The notes below the pieces were generated by a model. That model was not told where the DNA came from, made no database searches, and saw nothing but the letters and a program-made list of their open reading frames with translations. Position numbers and translations under genes: made by a program. Shown here piece by piece: positions 5,862-6,422 of a stretch of DNA of 6,422 bases. The first letter of the stretch is position 1. Every line of letters begins with the position of its first letter. Source of the DNA: an uncultured Clostridiaceae bacterium (GTDB lineage Bacteria; Bacillota; Clostridia; Lachnospirales; Lachnospiraceae); the NCBI GenBank assembly GCA_947175375.1, contig CAMWMT010000165.1:1-6422 (forward strand), given 5' to 3'.

Positions 5862-6422
5862 TTATCTGGTTTCCAGATCATATTTAACCACATTCATGGT
5901 TACTTCTCCATCTGCAAAGAAGGAGATCCCGTCCGCTGCCGGATCGGTATAGATCGTGGCAGACATGACCTGCTCCCCGTCGTTGATGAACACTTCCACA
6001 CTGAACCGGTCCAGAATCAGCCGAAACTTTAGCTTTCCTTCCTCTGAGCGGACCTGACACCTTCTCTGGTGGATGATCGCTCTTCTGGAACCGGAGAATT
6101 TACGGTCGATCTTCAGCACCGACTCATGTGGTCGGAAGCTGATAGCCGTATGATATTTGTCATTCTGCGCAAACCGTACTGCAAACTTCTGATAGATCTG
6201 TGCCGGATCACCTGCCTTCAGTTCGATCTCCATATCGATCAGCCTGCCTTCCACTCCAGGAAGACGGATCTCATTACTGAATGTGACATCTTCATGACAT
6301 ACTTTATTCCTGCGCAGGCTCTCAATCTCCCGTATGGGTTTCTGATAAAGACGCCCGTTTTTCACAGAAAGCTCTCTGGGCAGGCTCGTTTGGCCAAACC
6401 AAGGCAACTCTCGTGAAGTAGG
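5862..6422 (-). CDS. Glycoside hydrolase family 32 protein (beta-fructosidase / sucrose-6-phosphate hydrolase type), 3' part
   Basis: The frame is open from the window edge to TAA at 5864-5862, giving the last 186 residues of a protein that is usually 450-500 residues long. The catalytic beta-propeller is therefore mostly outside the window. The visible part begins with the end of the propeller, where TSLPRELSVKNGRLYQKPI matches the conserved LPREL region of GH32 enzymes. The linker and the C-terminal beta-sandwich domain follow, with FSVEVFINDGEQVMSATIY matching the family's S-VE-F-NDGE block near the end. GH32 enzymes hydrolyse sucrose, sucrose-6-phosphate or fructans. The catalytic nucleophile motif and any signal peptide are not in view, so substrate and location cannot be decided. 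A terminator hairpin follows the stop, so this gene belongs to a different, upstream transcription unit, presumably for sugar use. Confidence 0.92.
   Translation of the reverse strand, partial: PTSRELPWFGQTSLPRELSVKNGRLYQKPIREIESLRRNKVCHEDVTFSNEIRLPGVEGRLIDMEIELKAGDPAQIYQKFAVRFAQNDKYHTAISFRPHESVLKIDRKFSGSRRAIIHQRRCQVRSEEGKLKFRLILDRFSVEVFINDGEQVMSATIYTDPAADGISFFADGEVTMNVVKYDLETR

Noticed and set aside
1..6422. CRISPR arrays, tRNA or rRNA genes, toxin-antitoxin or defence genes
   Set aside because: No spaced direct-repeat array, no cloverleaf or rRNA-like sequence, and no small defence-type gene was found; the window is occupied by housekeeping and sugar-metabolism genes.

Overview
No previously undescribed system is visible in this window. 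It is an ordinary chromosomal segment of a low-to-mid-GC Firmicute, most likely a gut clostridium of the Lachnospiraceae type. The evidence for this is strong AGGAGG ribosome binding sites, a consensus-like sigma-A promoter with an AT-rich upstream tract, and clostridial-looking type II topoisomerase and UppS proteins. The genus assignment is inference from protein style; no search was run.

All recognisable genes lie on the minus strand, so transcription runs from high to low coordinates. In that order they are: (1) the 3' part of a glycoside hydrolase family 32 (beta-fructosidase / sucrose-6-phosphate hydrolase type) gene, entering at 6422 and stopping at 5862; (2) a rho-independent terminator-like hairpin at 5788-5820; (3) a regulatory region with a tandem 12-bp repeat resembling Firmicute SOS (LexA) boxes and a TTGTTA-17-TATACT promoter; (4) the B subunit (parE/gyrB-like, 5658-3739); (5) the A subunit (parC/gyrA-like, 3640-1400) of a type IIA topoisomerase; (6) a HAD-superfamily phosphatase (1394-726) starting 5 nt after the A-subunit stop; (7) a roughly 200-bp near-perfect palindrome (about 516-725) that looks like a MITE or other non-coding mobile element; and (8) the 5' part of uppS (undecaprenyl diphosphate synthase), from 494 to the window edge.

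The two topoisomerase genes form one ATP-dependent heterotetrameric enzyme and appear to be expressed as one operon from the promoter at 5693-5721, with the HAD gene probably translated by coupling to the A subunit. The A subunit lacks a canonical GyrA box and the pair sits away from any visible dnaA/recF context, so topoisomerase IV is the preferred reading, although the Toprim region of the B subunit carries a GyrB-like signature. UppS makes the C55 lipid carrier for cell-wall synthesis. It has its own strong ribosome binding site but is separated from the upstream genes by the palindrome.

The points most worth a second look are the palindromic element between the HAD gene and uppS, and the tandem SOS-like boxes upstream of the topoisomerase promoter. 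No gene-free stretch exceeds 300 bases.
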